Of a stretch of 7,767 nucleotides of DNA, positions 1-5,320 are shown piece after piece (the stretch's first letter is position 1; each line of letters opens with the position of its first letter). Made by a program: the position numbers and the translations under genes. The notes beneath the pieces were generated by a model, which searched no databases, was not told the origin of the DNA, and saw nothing but the letters and a program-made list of their open reading frames with translations. Source of the stretch: Oscillospiraceae bacterium. Its GTDB lineage: Bacteria > Bacillota > Clostridia > Oscillospirales > Oscillospiraceae. Where the stretch lies: positions 1 through 7,767 of the forward strand of contig JAISTA010000155.1 of NCBI GenBank assembly GCA_031272845.1. Direction: 5' to 3'.

Positions 1-555
1 CCACCACCGCAAGAACCCCCGCCGCCACCATCCACGCCTCCACCAACGCCTACACCGACGCCCACACCGACACCGACACCAACTCCCACACCTACTCCAA
101 CACCTAAACAATCAACATACTTAGTTACATTAGATATATATGACGAATACGGATATGTATATACTAACAGTATAGGCGGTGAATATGGTTACGACTTCAC
201 TCATAATCGCGCCTATAAAAATGGAATAAGGTTTCATCAATATTACCGTGATCAATGGATTGAGTACTGGATAGACGGAAACTATTCAACACTTCAAGGC
301 ATTTTTGCAGTTGCTTATAGCAGCAGAGCAACTGAAACTGTCACCGTTTTACGTGTCTATGGTGATGGCAAACAACTATTTATAAGTCAAGAGCATACAA
401 AGGGAACCTATCCTGAAGATGTAATTGTTAATATTTCAGGAGTTAAATTATTGCGAATCGCCTGCACTAGTACTCGTGATGACGACCGCGATTTTTGTTT
501 TTTTGAGCCTGAATTAGTATCGCAACCCCTCACCTACCCCCGCTCCTCCGCATAA
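1..555 (+). CDS. Partial surface protein: Pro/Thr linker plus NPCBM-like domain (3' end)
   Basis: The frame is open from base 1 to TAA at 553-555 (184 residues visible); the start lies to the left of the window. Residues 1-35 are a proline-rich linker ending in ten Thr-Pro pairs (16-35). Residues about 37-176 form a beta-rich, Tyr/Gly-rich domain. Its second half resembles the NPCBM/NEW2 carbohydrate-binding module: a strand with TVTVLRVYGDGKQLF, then a stretch VIVNISGVKLLRI, then an Asp-rich loop and a final EPEL. In clostridial surface proteins such modules often follow a PT linker and an N-terminal domain, so binding to a polysaccharide outside the cell is likely. The protein is odd for this window: one counted line (181-240) is 35% GC against 67% in a line of the permease gene (2221-2280), and it uses TTA, ATA and AGA codons, suggesting transfer. 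The last nine residues, after LVSQ, are encoded by GC-rich DNA. The NPCBM call rests on pattern memory. Confidence 0.72.
   Translation, partial: PPPQEPPPPPSTPPPTPTPTPTPTPTPTPTPTPTPKQSTYLVTLDIYDEYGYVYTNSIGGEYGYDFTHNRAYKNGIRFHQYYRDQWIEYWIDGNYSTLQGIFAVAYSSRATETVTVLRVYGDGKQLFISQEHTKGTYPEDVIVNISGVKLLRIACTSTRDDDRDFCFFEPELVSQPLTYPRSSA
46..105 (+). repeat. Ten-unit Thr-Pro codon repeat (linker)
   Basis: Ten tandem hexamers of the form ACNCCN encode ten Thr-Pro pairs. Third bases vary between units, so selection appears to act on the protein rather than on the DNA. Such linkers separate domains in secreted proteins and are prone to length change by slippage. Confidence 0.9.
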
Positions 556-560
556 ACTAC

Positions 561-591
561 AATACCGGTTGCCGCTTTGGCTTCCGGTATT
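561..591 (+). other. Stem-loop between the surface gene and the cotJ genes
   Basis: AATACCGG (561-568) pairs with CCGGTATT (584-591). Inside, GCC (571-573) pairs with GGC (579-581) across a TT/TT internal loop and closes a GCTTT loop. It lies 5 nt after the stop of the upstream gene and 10 nt before the cotJ ribosome binding site. It could end transcription of the upstream gene, but no T-run follows, so it is not a typical intrinsic terminator. It could instead be structure in the cotJ leader. CATAAACT at 551-558 resembles a sigma-E -10 element, but no matching -35 lies at the usual distance. Confidence 0.5.
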
Positions 592-601
592 ACTTCTGTA
601 C

Positions 602-606
602 GGAGG
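602..606 (+). promoter_or_regulatory. Ribosome binding site GGAGG for the cotJA-cotJB fusion
   Basis: GGAGG with an A-rich spacer lies 8 nt before ATA at 615-617 in the cotJ frame. No ATG, GTG or TTG in any frame lies at a usable distance. This site is the main reason to place translation initiation near 615 and not at the in-frame GTG at 708, which has no such site. Confidence 0.75.
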
Positions 607-614
607 AAAAAACA

Positions 615-1082
615 ATAGAATACAACACACAAACAGTACAGGACAACAACGCCTATCTGGAGGGTGAGCTTTCTCCGGGGCACAAGGCTCCGCTTGCGTA
701 CGCGATTGTGCCGCGCCAAACCACGAGCACGGTGCAGTACAAGCCCGAGGACGGGCTTGCGCGCGGAACGCTTTTTCCGGGTCTTGACCTGCCTTTTGGC
801 ATAACGCAGAATCCCGGCGTGCCGAACGTGCTTGCCGGAACTCCGGCCGGCGAGCTGTACGCAATCGGCTTTGCCGCAAACGAGCTGACGCTGTACCTTG
901 ACACGCACCCTCGCGACGCTGAGGGCTTTAACATCCTCAAGGAGCTTCTCGCGCTGCAAAACACGGCACACGCCGAATACGTCAAGCGCTACGGCGCGCT
1001 GAAAATTGACGACCTGACGGACTTTTCGGACTACGACTGGACTCAGAAGGACTTTCCGTGGGTTTTGGGAGGGGCAAGATAG
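615..1082 (+). CDS. cotJB: Spore coat protein, CotJA-CotJB fusion
   Basis: This is a spore coat protein of the cotJ operon, expected on the inner coat, made in the mother cell. Counted from 615, residues about 27-62 match CotJA: an AYAIVPRQ stretch (AYVPWQ in relatives), then YKPEDGLARGTLFPGLDLPFG. Residues about 80-155 match CotJB: ELTLYLDTHPRD, a helical middle with a YVKRYGAL stretch, and an aromatic tail with DFPWV. In Bacillus and most Clostridia these are two genes; here one frame without a stop spans both. The start is uncertain. GTG at 708 would remove half of the CotJA motif. The good GGAGG at 602-606 points to ATA at 615, a very poor start codon; an ATG-to-ATA change or a sequence error is possible. 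The stop TAG (1080-1082) abuts the ATG of cotJC directly. Product is secure, start is not. Confidence 0.85.
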   Translation: MEYNTQTVQDNNAYLEGELSPGHKAPLAYAIVPRQTTSTVQYKPEDGLARGTLFPGLDLPFGITQNPGVPNVLAGTPAGELYAIGFAANELTLYLDTHPRDAEGFNILKELLALQNTAHAEYVKRYGALKIDDLTDFSDYDWTQKDFPWVLGGAR

Positions 1083-1697
1083 ATGTTTGTATACGAAAAG
1101 AGATTGCAGTATCCGATAAAAATCACGCACCCGAACCCGCGCCTGGCAAAGATAATAATGAGCCAGTACGGCGGGCCGGACGGCGAGCTGGGCGCGTCCG
1201 TGCGGTACCTGTCGCAGCGGTTTACCATGCCATACCGCGAGCTCCAGGGACTGCTGACCGATATTGGCACCGAGGAGCTCGGACACCTTGAGATGGTCGG
1301 CACGCTGGTCTATCAGCTCACGCGCAACCTTACCCCGGATGAGATCGAAAAGTCCGGCTACGACGCGTATTTCATCGACCACACGGCGGGCATTTACCCC
1401 GTCTCGGCCGGCGGAACGCCGTGGGGCGCGGACGGTATCGCCTCCACCGGCGACACGATCGCCGACCTTACTGAGGATTTGGCCGCTGAGCAAAAGGCGC
1501 GCAAGACGTACGACAATATTCTGCGCCTGTCAGACGACCCTGAGGTCAACGACGTAATCCGCTTTCTTCGCGAGCGCGAAATTGTGCATTACCAGCGCTT
1601 CGGCGAAGGCCTCGGCCTTGTGCGCGACCGCGCAAAGCAGAAGAACATTTACGCGCTGAACCCCTCGTTTGATAAGGACATTCCGAAGATAAAGTAG
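1083..1697 (+). CDS. cotJC: Spore coat protein CotJC, manganese catalase family
   Basis: The 204-residue protein is a CotJC-type member of the manganese catalase family, a ferritin-like four-helix bundle. The likely dimetal ligands are all present: E35 (in GPDGELGA), E65 and H68 (EELGH), E136 (AAEQKAR), and E166 with H169 (REIVHYQRF). The typical linker with TAGIYPVSAGGTPW lies between the two helix pairs. In Bacillus subtilis CotJC is a coat component that depends on the other CotJ proteins; peroxide removal is inferred from the family. The start is ATG directly after the upstream TAG, with GGAGG at 1068-1072 inside the end of the upstream gene, so the two are translationally coupled. Length is close to the usual 190-200. 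No frame damage is seen. Confidence 0.95.
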   Translation: MFVYEKRLQYPIKITHPNPRLAKIIMSQYGGPDGELGASVRYLSQRFTMPYRELQGLLTDIGTEELGHLEMVGTLVYQLTRNLTPDEIEKSGYDAYFIDHTAGIYPVSAGGTPWGADGIASTGDTIADLTEDLAAEQKARKTYDNILRLSDDPEVNDVIRFLREREIVHYQRFGEGLGLVRDRAKQKNIYALNPSFDKDIPKIK

Positions 1698-1718
1698 GGG
1701 CAAAGCCCTCTGACAAAA

Positions 1719-1731
1719 GCCGCTCTGCGGC
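1719..1731 (+). other. Small hairpin after cotJC
   Basis: GCCGC (1719-1723) and GCGGC (1727-1731) form a 5-bp stem with a TCT loop, 22 nt after the cotJC stop and just before the strong terminator. It has no U-tract of its own and may only protect the 3' end. Confidence 0.4.
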
Positions 1732-1735
1732 AGCC

Positions 1736-1780
1736 AGCAGCACGTCCTCCGGGTTTCCGGCAGGGCGTGCTGCTCTTTAT
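1736..1780 (+). terminator. Intrinsic terminator of the cotJ unit
   Basis: AGCAGCACG (1736-1744) pairs with CGTGCTGCT (1766-1774). An inner stem CCT/AGG and CCGG/CCGG (1746-1764, with one bulged C) extends it. CTTTATTG follows. It lies 38 nt after cotJC and separates the sporulation genes from the importer operon. Confidence 0.85.
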
Positions 1781-1846
1781 TGTACCGAAAAAAACACCGT
1801 GCACTCGCCTTTTTCTTCAACGCTCCGCACCGAAAGCCGACCGGAT

Positions 1847-1875
1847 TTGACAAAACCGATTGAGTTGAGTAGAAT
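1847..1875 (+). promoter_or_regulatory. Sigma-A-type promoter of the ABC importer operon
   Basis: TTGACA (1847-1852) and TAGAAT (1870-1875) are separated by 17 bp, a near-consensus vegetative promoter. Transcription would begin near 1882, about 35 nt before ATG 1918. ATTGA (1859-1863) and TCAAT (1880-1884) form an imperfect inverted repeat across the -10 element, a possible operator. It does not match the Fur or DtxR/IdeR consensus that I know, so no regulator is named. Confidence 0.8.
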
Positions 1876-1917
1876 AGTTTCAATTGACCCCGCCCGGCGC
1901 GGCGCGGACTTGCGCTC

Positions 1918-3027
1918 ATGCTCCGACGGCGCGCTGTCACAAATGACTACAGCAAAAGACCCGATTTGATGCCGAAATTTACCCACACCGACAAGCTCAT
2001 ATCCTCCGCGTCTGTTCGGGCGCGGTACGCGCGGCGCTGTGCGGCGCTTACTGCCGCTCTTATCGCCGTCTTCGTTGTGTCGTTCTTTCTGGGGCGGTAC
2101 AAGGTCAGCCCGGAGAGCTTTTGGCGCATTTTCACCTCGCCCTTTACAGGCGGCGACCTGTCGGACATTTCGCGCGAGGTCTCGGCGACGCTATATATCC
2201 GTCTGCCGCGCGTCCTCGCGGCTCTGCTCATCGGCGCGGCGCTCAGCACCGCCGGAGCCTCATATCAGGGAATGTTCCGCAACCCTATGGTGTCGCCGGA
2301 TATTCTCGGCGCGTCCACGGGCGCCGGCTTCGGCGCGGCGCTTGCGATACTGCTCTCAATGAACTACTTCGGGATTATGACGCTTGCCTTTGCCGGCGGA
2401 ATGGGCGCGGTCTTGCTCGCGTATCTCGTCAGCCGCTCAAGCCGGCTGGACGGGACTCTTTCGCTCGTGCTCGCGGGCGTTATGATAAGCTCGCTTTTTT
2501 CGGCGGGAACGTCGTTTATCAAGCTGATTGCAGACACGGACAATCAACTTCCCGCAATTACCTACTGGCTGATGGGCTCGCTGTCGTCAATCAAGCTTGA
2601 GGATCTGCCCTTTGCCGCCATACCGATTGCGGCGGGGCTTATACCGCTGATACTCCTGCGCTGGCGGATAAATCTGCTGACGACGGGCGCGGACGAGGCA
2701 AAAAGCCTCGGCGTGAACGTCGCCGGGCTGCGCCTTGCGGTGATTGTGTGCGCGACGCTTATGACCGCCGCGTCCGTTGCGGTGTCCGGAATGATCGGCT
2801 GGATCGGACTTGTAATTCCGCACTTCGTGCGCCTGATTTTCGGCTATGACTACCGCCGGATTATCCCGATGTCCGCGATACTCGGCGCGGCGTTTCTGCT
2901 TGCGGTTGACAATATCGCGAGAATCGCAACGACTACGGAGCTTCCTCTCGGGATACTCACGTCCTTTGTCGGCGCGCCGATTTTCGTGTACCTCATTATG
3001 ACAGGAGGGCAGCGGCGTGAGCATTGA
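1918..3027 (+). CDS. FecCD/BtuC-family ABC transporter permease
   Basis: This is the membrane subunit of a type II ABC importer for iron chelates, heme or corrinoids; two copies normally form the channel. From M1 at 1918 (369 residues) the family marks are clear: RLPR at 95-98, QGMFRNPMVSPDILG at 117-131, the cytoplasmic coupling region GMIGWIGLVIPHFVR at 291-305, and ELPLGILTSFVGAPIF from 341. Hydrophobic stretches throughout fit about ten membrane helices. The start is uncertain: ATG at 1918 adds 17 polar residues ahead of ATG at 1969 (MPKFTHTDK), and neither has a clear ribosome binding site. It is the first gene after the promoter at 1847-1875. Its 3' end overlaps the ATPase start by 11 nt, indicating coupled translation. 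The substrate cannot be read from this subunit. Confidence 0.95.
   Translation: MLRRRAVTNDYSKRPDLMPKFTHTDKLISSASVRARYARRCAALTAALIAVFVVSFFLGRYKVSPESFWRIFTSPFTGGDLSDISREVSATLYIRLPRVLAALLIGAALSTAGASYQGMFRNPMVSPDILGASTGAGFGAALAILLSMNYFGIMTLAFAGGMGAVLLAYLVSRSSRLDGTLSLVLAGVMISSLFSAGTSFIKLIADTDNQLPAITYWLMGSLSSIKLEDLPFAAIPIAAGLIPLILLRWRINLLTTGADEAKSLGVNVAGLRLAVIVCATLMTAASVAVSGMIGWIGLVIPHFVRLIFGYDYRRIIPMSAILGAAFLLAVDNIARIATTTELPLGILTSFVGAPIFVYLIMTGGQRREH
3003..3008 (+). promoter_or_regulatory. Ribosome binding site deciding the GTG start of the ATPase
   Basis: AGGAGG lies inside the end of the permease gene, 8 nt before GTG 3017. It fixes that GTG as the start and produces an 11-nt overlap of the two genes. 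Confidence 0.85.
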
Positions 3028-3796
3028 CGCGGTAAAGCTTTGCGTATCCTACGGCGCGCACGAGGTGCTCTCCGGAGTGACGTTTTCTGCCGCCGCAGGA
3101 GACTGCCTTGCGGTTCTCGGCCCAAACGGCGTCGGCAAAAGCACGCTGTTCAAATGCCTGCTCGGATTTATCGCGCCGACTGACGGCACCGTTACCGTCG
3201 GCGGCAAAAAAATCCTCGGTATGCCGCGCGCGGAGGCGGCAAAGCTAATCGCCTACATCCCGCAGACCTCCGTGCCGACGTTTAACTACACTGTGCTTGA
3301 CACGGTGCTGATGGGCGTGACAAACAGTCTTCCCGCGTTTCGCGGCCCCAATGAGCGGCACACGCAAAAAGCGCTTGAAATACTCGAAACTCTCGGTATC
3401 CCGCACCTTGCGGAAAGCGGCGTTGAAAAAATCAGCGGTGGAGAGCGTCAGCTTGCCCTTATCGCGCGGGCGCTGATTCAGGACGCGCGCGTGCTGATTA
3501 TGGACGAGCCGACCGCGAATCTCGACTACGGCAACCGCTTCCGCGTTATGGAGCGCATAACGCACCTTGCGGCAAACGGCTACACCGTCATTTTCTCGAC
3601 TCACGAGCCGAACCACGCGCTTGAATACGCAAACTGCGTTCTCGCGCTGAAATCCGGCAAAATCCTAACCTTCGGCGAACCGAACGCGGTGCTGACGGAG
3701 CGGACGCTGTCCGAGCTGTACGGAATCGGCGTGTATGTCGGCAAGCTCACGATCGGCGGCGCGGAGCATTCCGTTTCGCTGCCCTACAACAGATAA
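3017..3796 (+). CDS. FecE/BtuD-family ABC transporter ATPase
   Basis: The 259-residue ATPase powers the importer from the cytoplasmic side. Motifs in order: A-loop Y12, Walker A GPNGVGKST (35-43), Q-loop Q83 (AYIPQT), signature ISGGE (139-143, Glu replacing the more common Gln), Walker B VLIMDEP (159-165, catalytic E164), D-loop ANLD (167-170) and H-loop H196 (STHE). All residues needed for ATP hydrolysis are present. The length fits the FecE/FhuC/BtuD group, including its C-terminal extension of about 30 residues after the switch histidine region. The start is GTG with AGGAGG 8 nt upstream. TAA at 3794-3796 is followed after 14 nt by the binding-protein gene, so the three genes form one operon. 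Confidence 0.96.
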   Translation: MSIDAVKLCVSYGAHEVLSGVTFSAAAGDCLAVLGPNGVGKSTLFKCLLGFIAPTDGTVTVGGKKILGMPRAEAAKLIAYIPQTSVPTFNYTVLDTVLMGVTNSLPAFRGPNERHTQKALEILETLGIPHLAESGVEKISGGERQLALIARALIQDARVLIMDEPTANLDYGNRFRVMERITHLAANGYTVIFSTHEPNHALEYANCVLALKSGKILTFGEPNAVLTERTLSELYGIGVYVGKLTIGGAEHSVSLPYNR

Positions 3797-3810
3797 TAGG
3801 TATCCTCTCG

Positions 3811-4881
3811 ATGAAAAGAAGACTTCTTGCCGTGATTATTGCGGCACTAATGCTAGTCACCGCCGCAGCTTCCTGCGGAACGCCACACCCGGATGAAAAC
3901 AGCCTGGTCTTCACAGACTCCGCTGGGCGCGAGGTGCTGATTCCGAAGGATGTAACGCGCGTCGCGCCCAGCGGGGCGGTTGCGACGATGTTTTTGTCAA
4001 CGATTGCGCCGGAATATATGGTGTCCGTTGCGAGCACGCCGTCCTCCGCACAGTACAGGTATATGCCAAAGGAGCTTATGACGCTGCCGACGACGGGGCA
4101 GATGTACGGCAGCAAGAGCACCATAAATTTGGAGGCGCTGCTGACTGCCGCTCCGCAGGTTATAATCGACCTCGGCGACAAAAAAGAAGGTATCGGCAAG
4201 GATATGGACAGGCTGCAAAAGCAAACCGGCATTCCTGTAATCTTTATCGAGGCCGACCTTGACGATATGGCGGCGGCCTACCGCTCACTCGGCTTGATTC
4301 TCTCCGAAAAGGCGGCGCGCGGCGAGGAAATTGCCTCGCTGATTGACGAAACAGTCTCTGCGGCGGCCGCAAATGCCGCGAAAATACCGGAGGAAGAGCG
4401 CATTTCCGTAATGTACACCTCCGGCACGTCGGGACTCGCAACAAACGCGCAGGGCTCGACGCAGGCGCAGGTAATCCCGCTCATCGGCGCGAAAAACGCG
4501 ATTGCCGTTAACGAGGTGTCGGACAGGGGCGGCGGAAACATCATCAGTATGGAGGAGCTGTATAACTTCGACCCGGAGGTCATAATCTTCGCGGCAGGCA
4601 GCGTGTATGATACTGCCGGCAACGACCGCGTCTGGCAGGAGCTTTCGGCAATCAAAAACGGCCGCTATTACGAGATTCCGGGTATGCCGTATAACTGGAT
4701 GTCCAGCCCGCCGTCTATCAATATGGTGCTCGGCATCTGGTGGCTCGGCAATCTGCTTTACCCTGACGTGTACGACTACGATATTGCGGAAAAAGCGCAG
4801 GAGTGCTTCCGCGTTTTCTGGCAGTACGACCTGTCCGTCGAGGAAGCGGCGCAAATGCTGGCGAATTCCTCGCTGAAGTAA
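3811..4881 (+). CDS. Substrate-binding lipoprotein of the iron-chelate/corrinoid ABC importer
   Basis: The 356-residue protein belongs to the Periplasmic_BP_2 (FepB/BtuF-like) family. It begins with a lysine/arginine start and hydrophobic core, then Cys22 in AAAS-C, a permissive lipobox, so it is probably a lipoprotein facing outward. The mature part has the usual order: VFTDSAGREVLIPKDVTRV (about 32-50), an N-lobe with NLEALLTAAPQVIID, a long connecting helix region (about 150-195), a C-lobe with EELYNFDPEVIIFAAG, and a C-terminal WWLGNLLYPDVYDYD stretch common in clostridial iron-type binding proteins. It is last in the operon, whereas binding proteins are often first. The ribosome binding site is weak (only AGG at 3798-3800), so coupling to the ATPase gene may matter. 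No terminator follows before 5166. The ligand is not determined: siderophore, heme and cobalamin are all possible. Confidence 0.92.
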   Translation: MKRRLLAVIIAALMLVTAAASCGTPHPDENSLVFTDSAGREVLIPKDVTRVAPSGAVATMFLSTIAPEYMVSVASTPSSAQYRYMPKELMTLPTTGQMYGSKSTINLEALLTAAPQVIIDLGDKKEGIGKDMDRLQKQTGIPVIFIEADLDDMAAAYRSLGLILSEKAARGEEIASLIDETVSAAAANAAKIPEEERISVMYTSGTSGLATNAQGSTQAQVIPLIGAKNAIAVNEVSDRGGGNIISMEELYNFDPEVIIFAAGSVYDTAGNDRVWQELSAIKNGRYYEIPGMPYNWMSSPPSINMVLGIWWLGNLLYPDVYDYDIAEKAQECFRVFWQYDLSVEEAAQMLANSSLK

Positions 4882-4919
4882 CACCGCGAAAATTTGTCCC
4901 GCCGCCGTGAAATAACCTC

Positions 4920-4948
4920 TTGACAAACAAGAAGTATCCTGTCATAAT
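4920..4948 (+). promoter_or_regulatory. Sigma-A-type promoter upstream of a structured RNA
   Basis: TTGACA (4920-4925) and CATAAT (4943-4948) are 17 bp apart, in AT-rich DNA that contrasts with the flanks. Transcription should begin near 4955. There is no gene directly behind it; foldable sequence and a terminator follow, then the SLH-protein gene at 5321. Confidence 0.82.
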
Positions 4949-4954
4949 ATATTC

Positions 4955-5212
4955 ATAAAGGTTCGCGGCAGGCCGCAAGCCGTTCTTAACTTCATACAAA
5001 ACACAATCTGAACCTTTCGGTCTAACGGCTTTTGCCTATGACCGATTGGTCTGAGCTGAAATGCTCACGGGGGACGCGCGGAAACGCCAATCCCTTACTT
5101 CGGGAACAGCCACCCAGGCTGTTATCCGGGCGGAAAGATGTGAATGCCCTGCAAATATTATATTCGCAGTGCCTTTTGCGTCGATTTTCGCAAAAGGCAC
5201 TGCTTTTTATTT
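4955..5212 (+). ncRNA. Candidate structured leader RNA or small RNA, class not recognised
   Basis: From the expected start near 4955 the RNA can form: AAAGGTTC/GAACCTTT (4957-4964 with 5010-5017), with an inner GCGG/CCGC hairpin (4965-4976); CGGTC/GACCG (5018-5022 with 5040-5044) enclosing GGC-TTTT-GCC; ATTGG/CCAAT (5045-5049 with 5087-5091) enclosing TGAGC-TGAAAT-GCTCA (5052-5067) and a GCG-GAAA-CGC GNRA hairpin (5078-5087); an 11-bp hairpin with one bulged A (5101-5128); GGGC/GCCC (5128-5131 with 5146-5149); and the terminator (5166-5203). GCAGG (4968-4972) could also pair with CCTGC (5148-5152) to close the fold. The TGAAAT loop and GCCAC in GAACAGCCACCCAGGC recall cobalamin riboswitches, but the canonical core and B12 box are not found. 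Position before a surface gene and after an importer favours a regulatory leader; an independent RNA is the alternative. Confidence 0.6.
5166..5212 (+). terminator. Strong intrinsic terminator of the structured RNA
   Basis: A perfect 15-bp stem (5166-5180 with 5189-5203) with an 8-nt loop is followed by TTTTTATTT. It lies 108 nt before the SLH-protein start, so that gene either depends on readthrough here or has its own promoter. Between 5213 and 5320 I see only a weak pair, TTGGCA (5229-5234) and TGTATG (5253-5258) with 18 bp between. Confidence 0.92.
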
Positions 5213-5320
5213 GCGGCAATTCGCGGGTTTGGCAGTGGCAGGCGATAGGTGGTGTATGCGGCTAAAAGACGGCACGGGGCGCGGCGCGAAGCAAAAAATT
5301 ATTTACAAGGAAGACACAAT

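Noticed and set aside
46..105. Short tandem repeats as a CRISPR array
   Set aside because: Units are 6 nt, in frame and without spacers; they encode a Thr-Pro linker.
534..1493. Long minus-strand open frame of 319 codons opposite the cotJ genes
   Set aside because: It lies opposite two well-recognised genes in GC-rich DNA, its protein is Arg/Val-rich with no motif, and it has no convincing ribosome binding site.
4285..4926. Minus-strand open frame of 213 codons opposite the binding-protein gene
   Set aside because: Shadow of the + strand lipoprotein gene; no recognisable domain.
5069..5094. c-di-AMP (ydaO) riboswitch, from the CGGGGGAC stretch and AATCC nearby
   Set aside because: The second conserved half, with CCGUCAGCUAAC and the following GuAGGC, is absent.
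4955..5212. T-box leader
   Set aside because: No T-box sequence (AGGGTGGTACCGCG-like) precedes the terminator and the downstream gene is not a tRNA synthetase or amino-acid gene.
5032..5265. Small + strand open frames through the structured RNA
   Set aside because: They run through the paired regions and the terminator, lack a ribosome binding site and encode low-information sequence.
5249..5320. GTG 5249 as start of the SLH protein
   Set aside because: It would add 24 charged residues ahead of a perfect signal peptide; ATG 5321 has AAGGAAG at a good distance.
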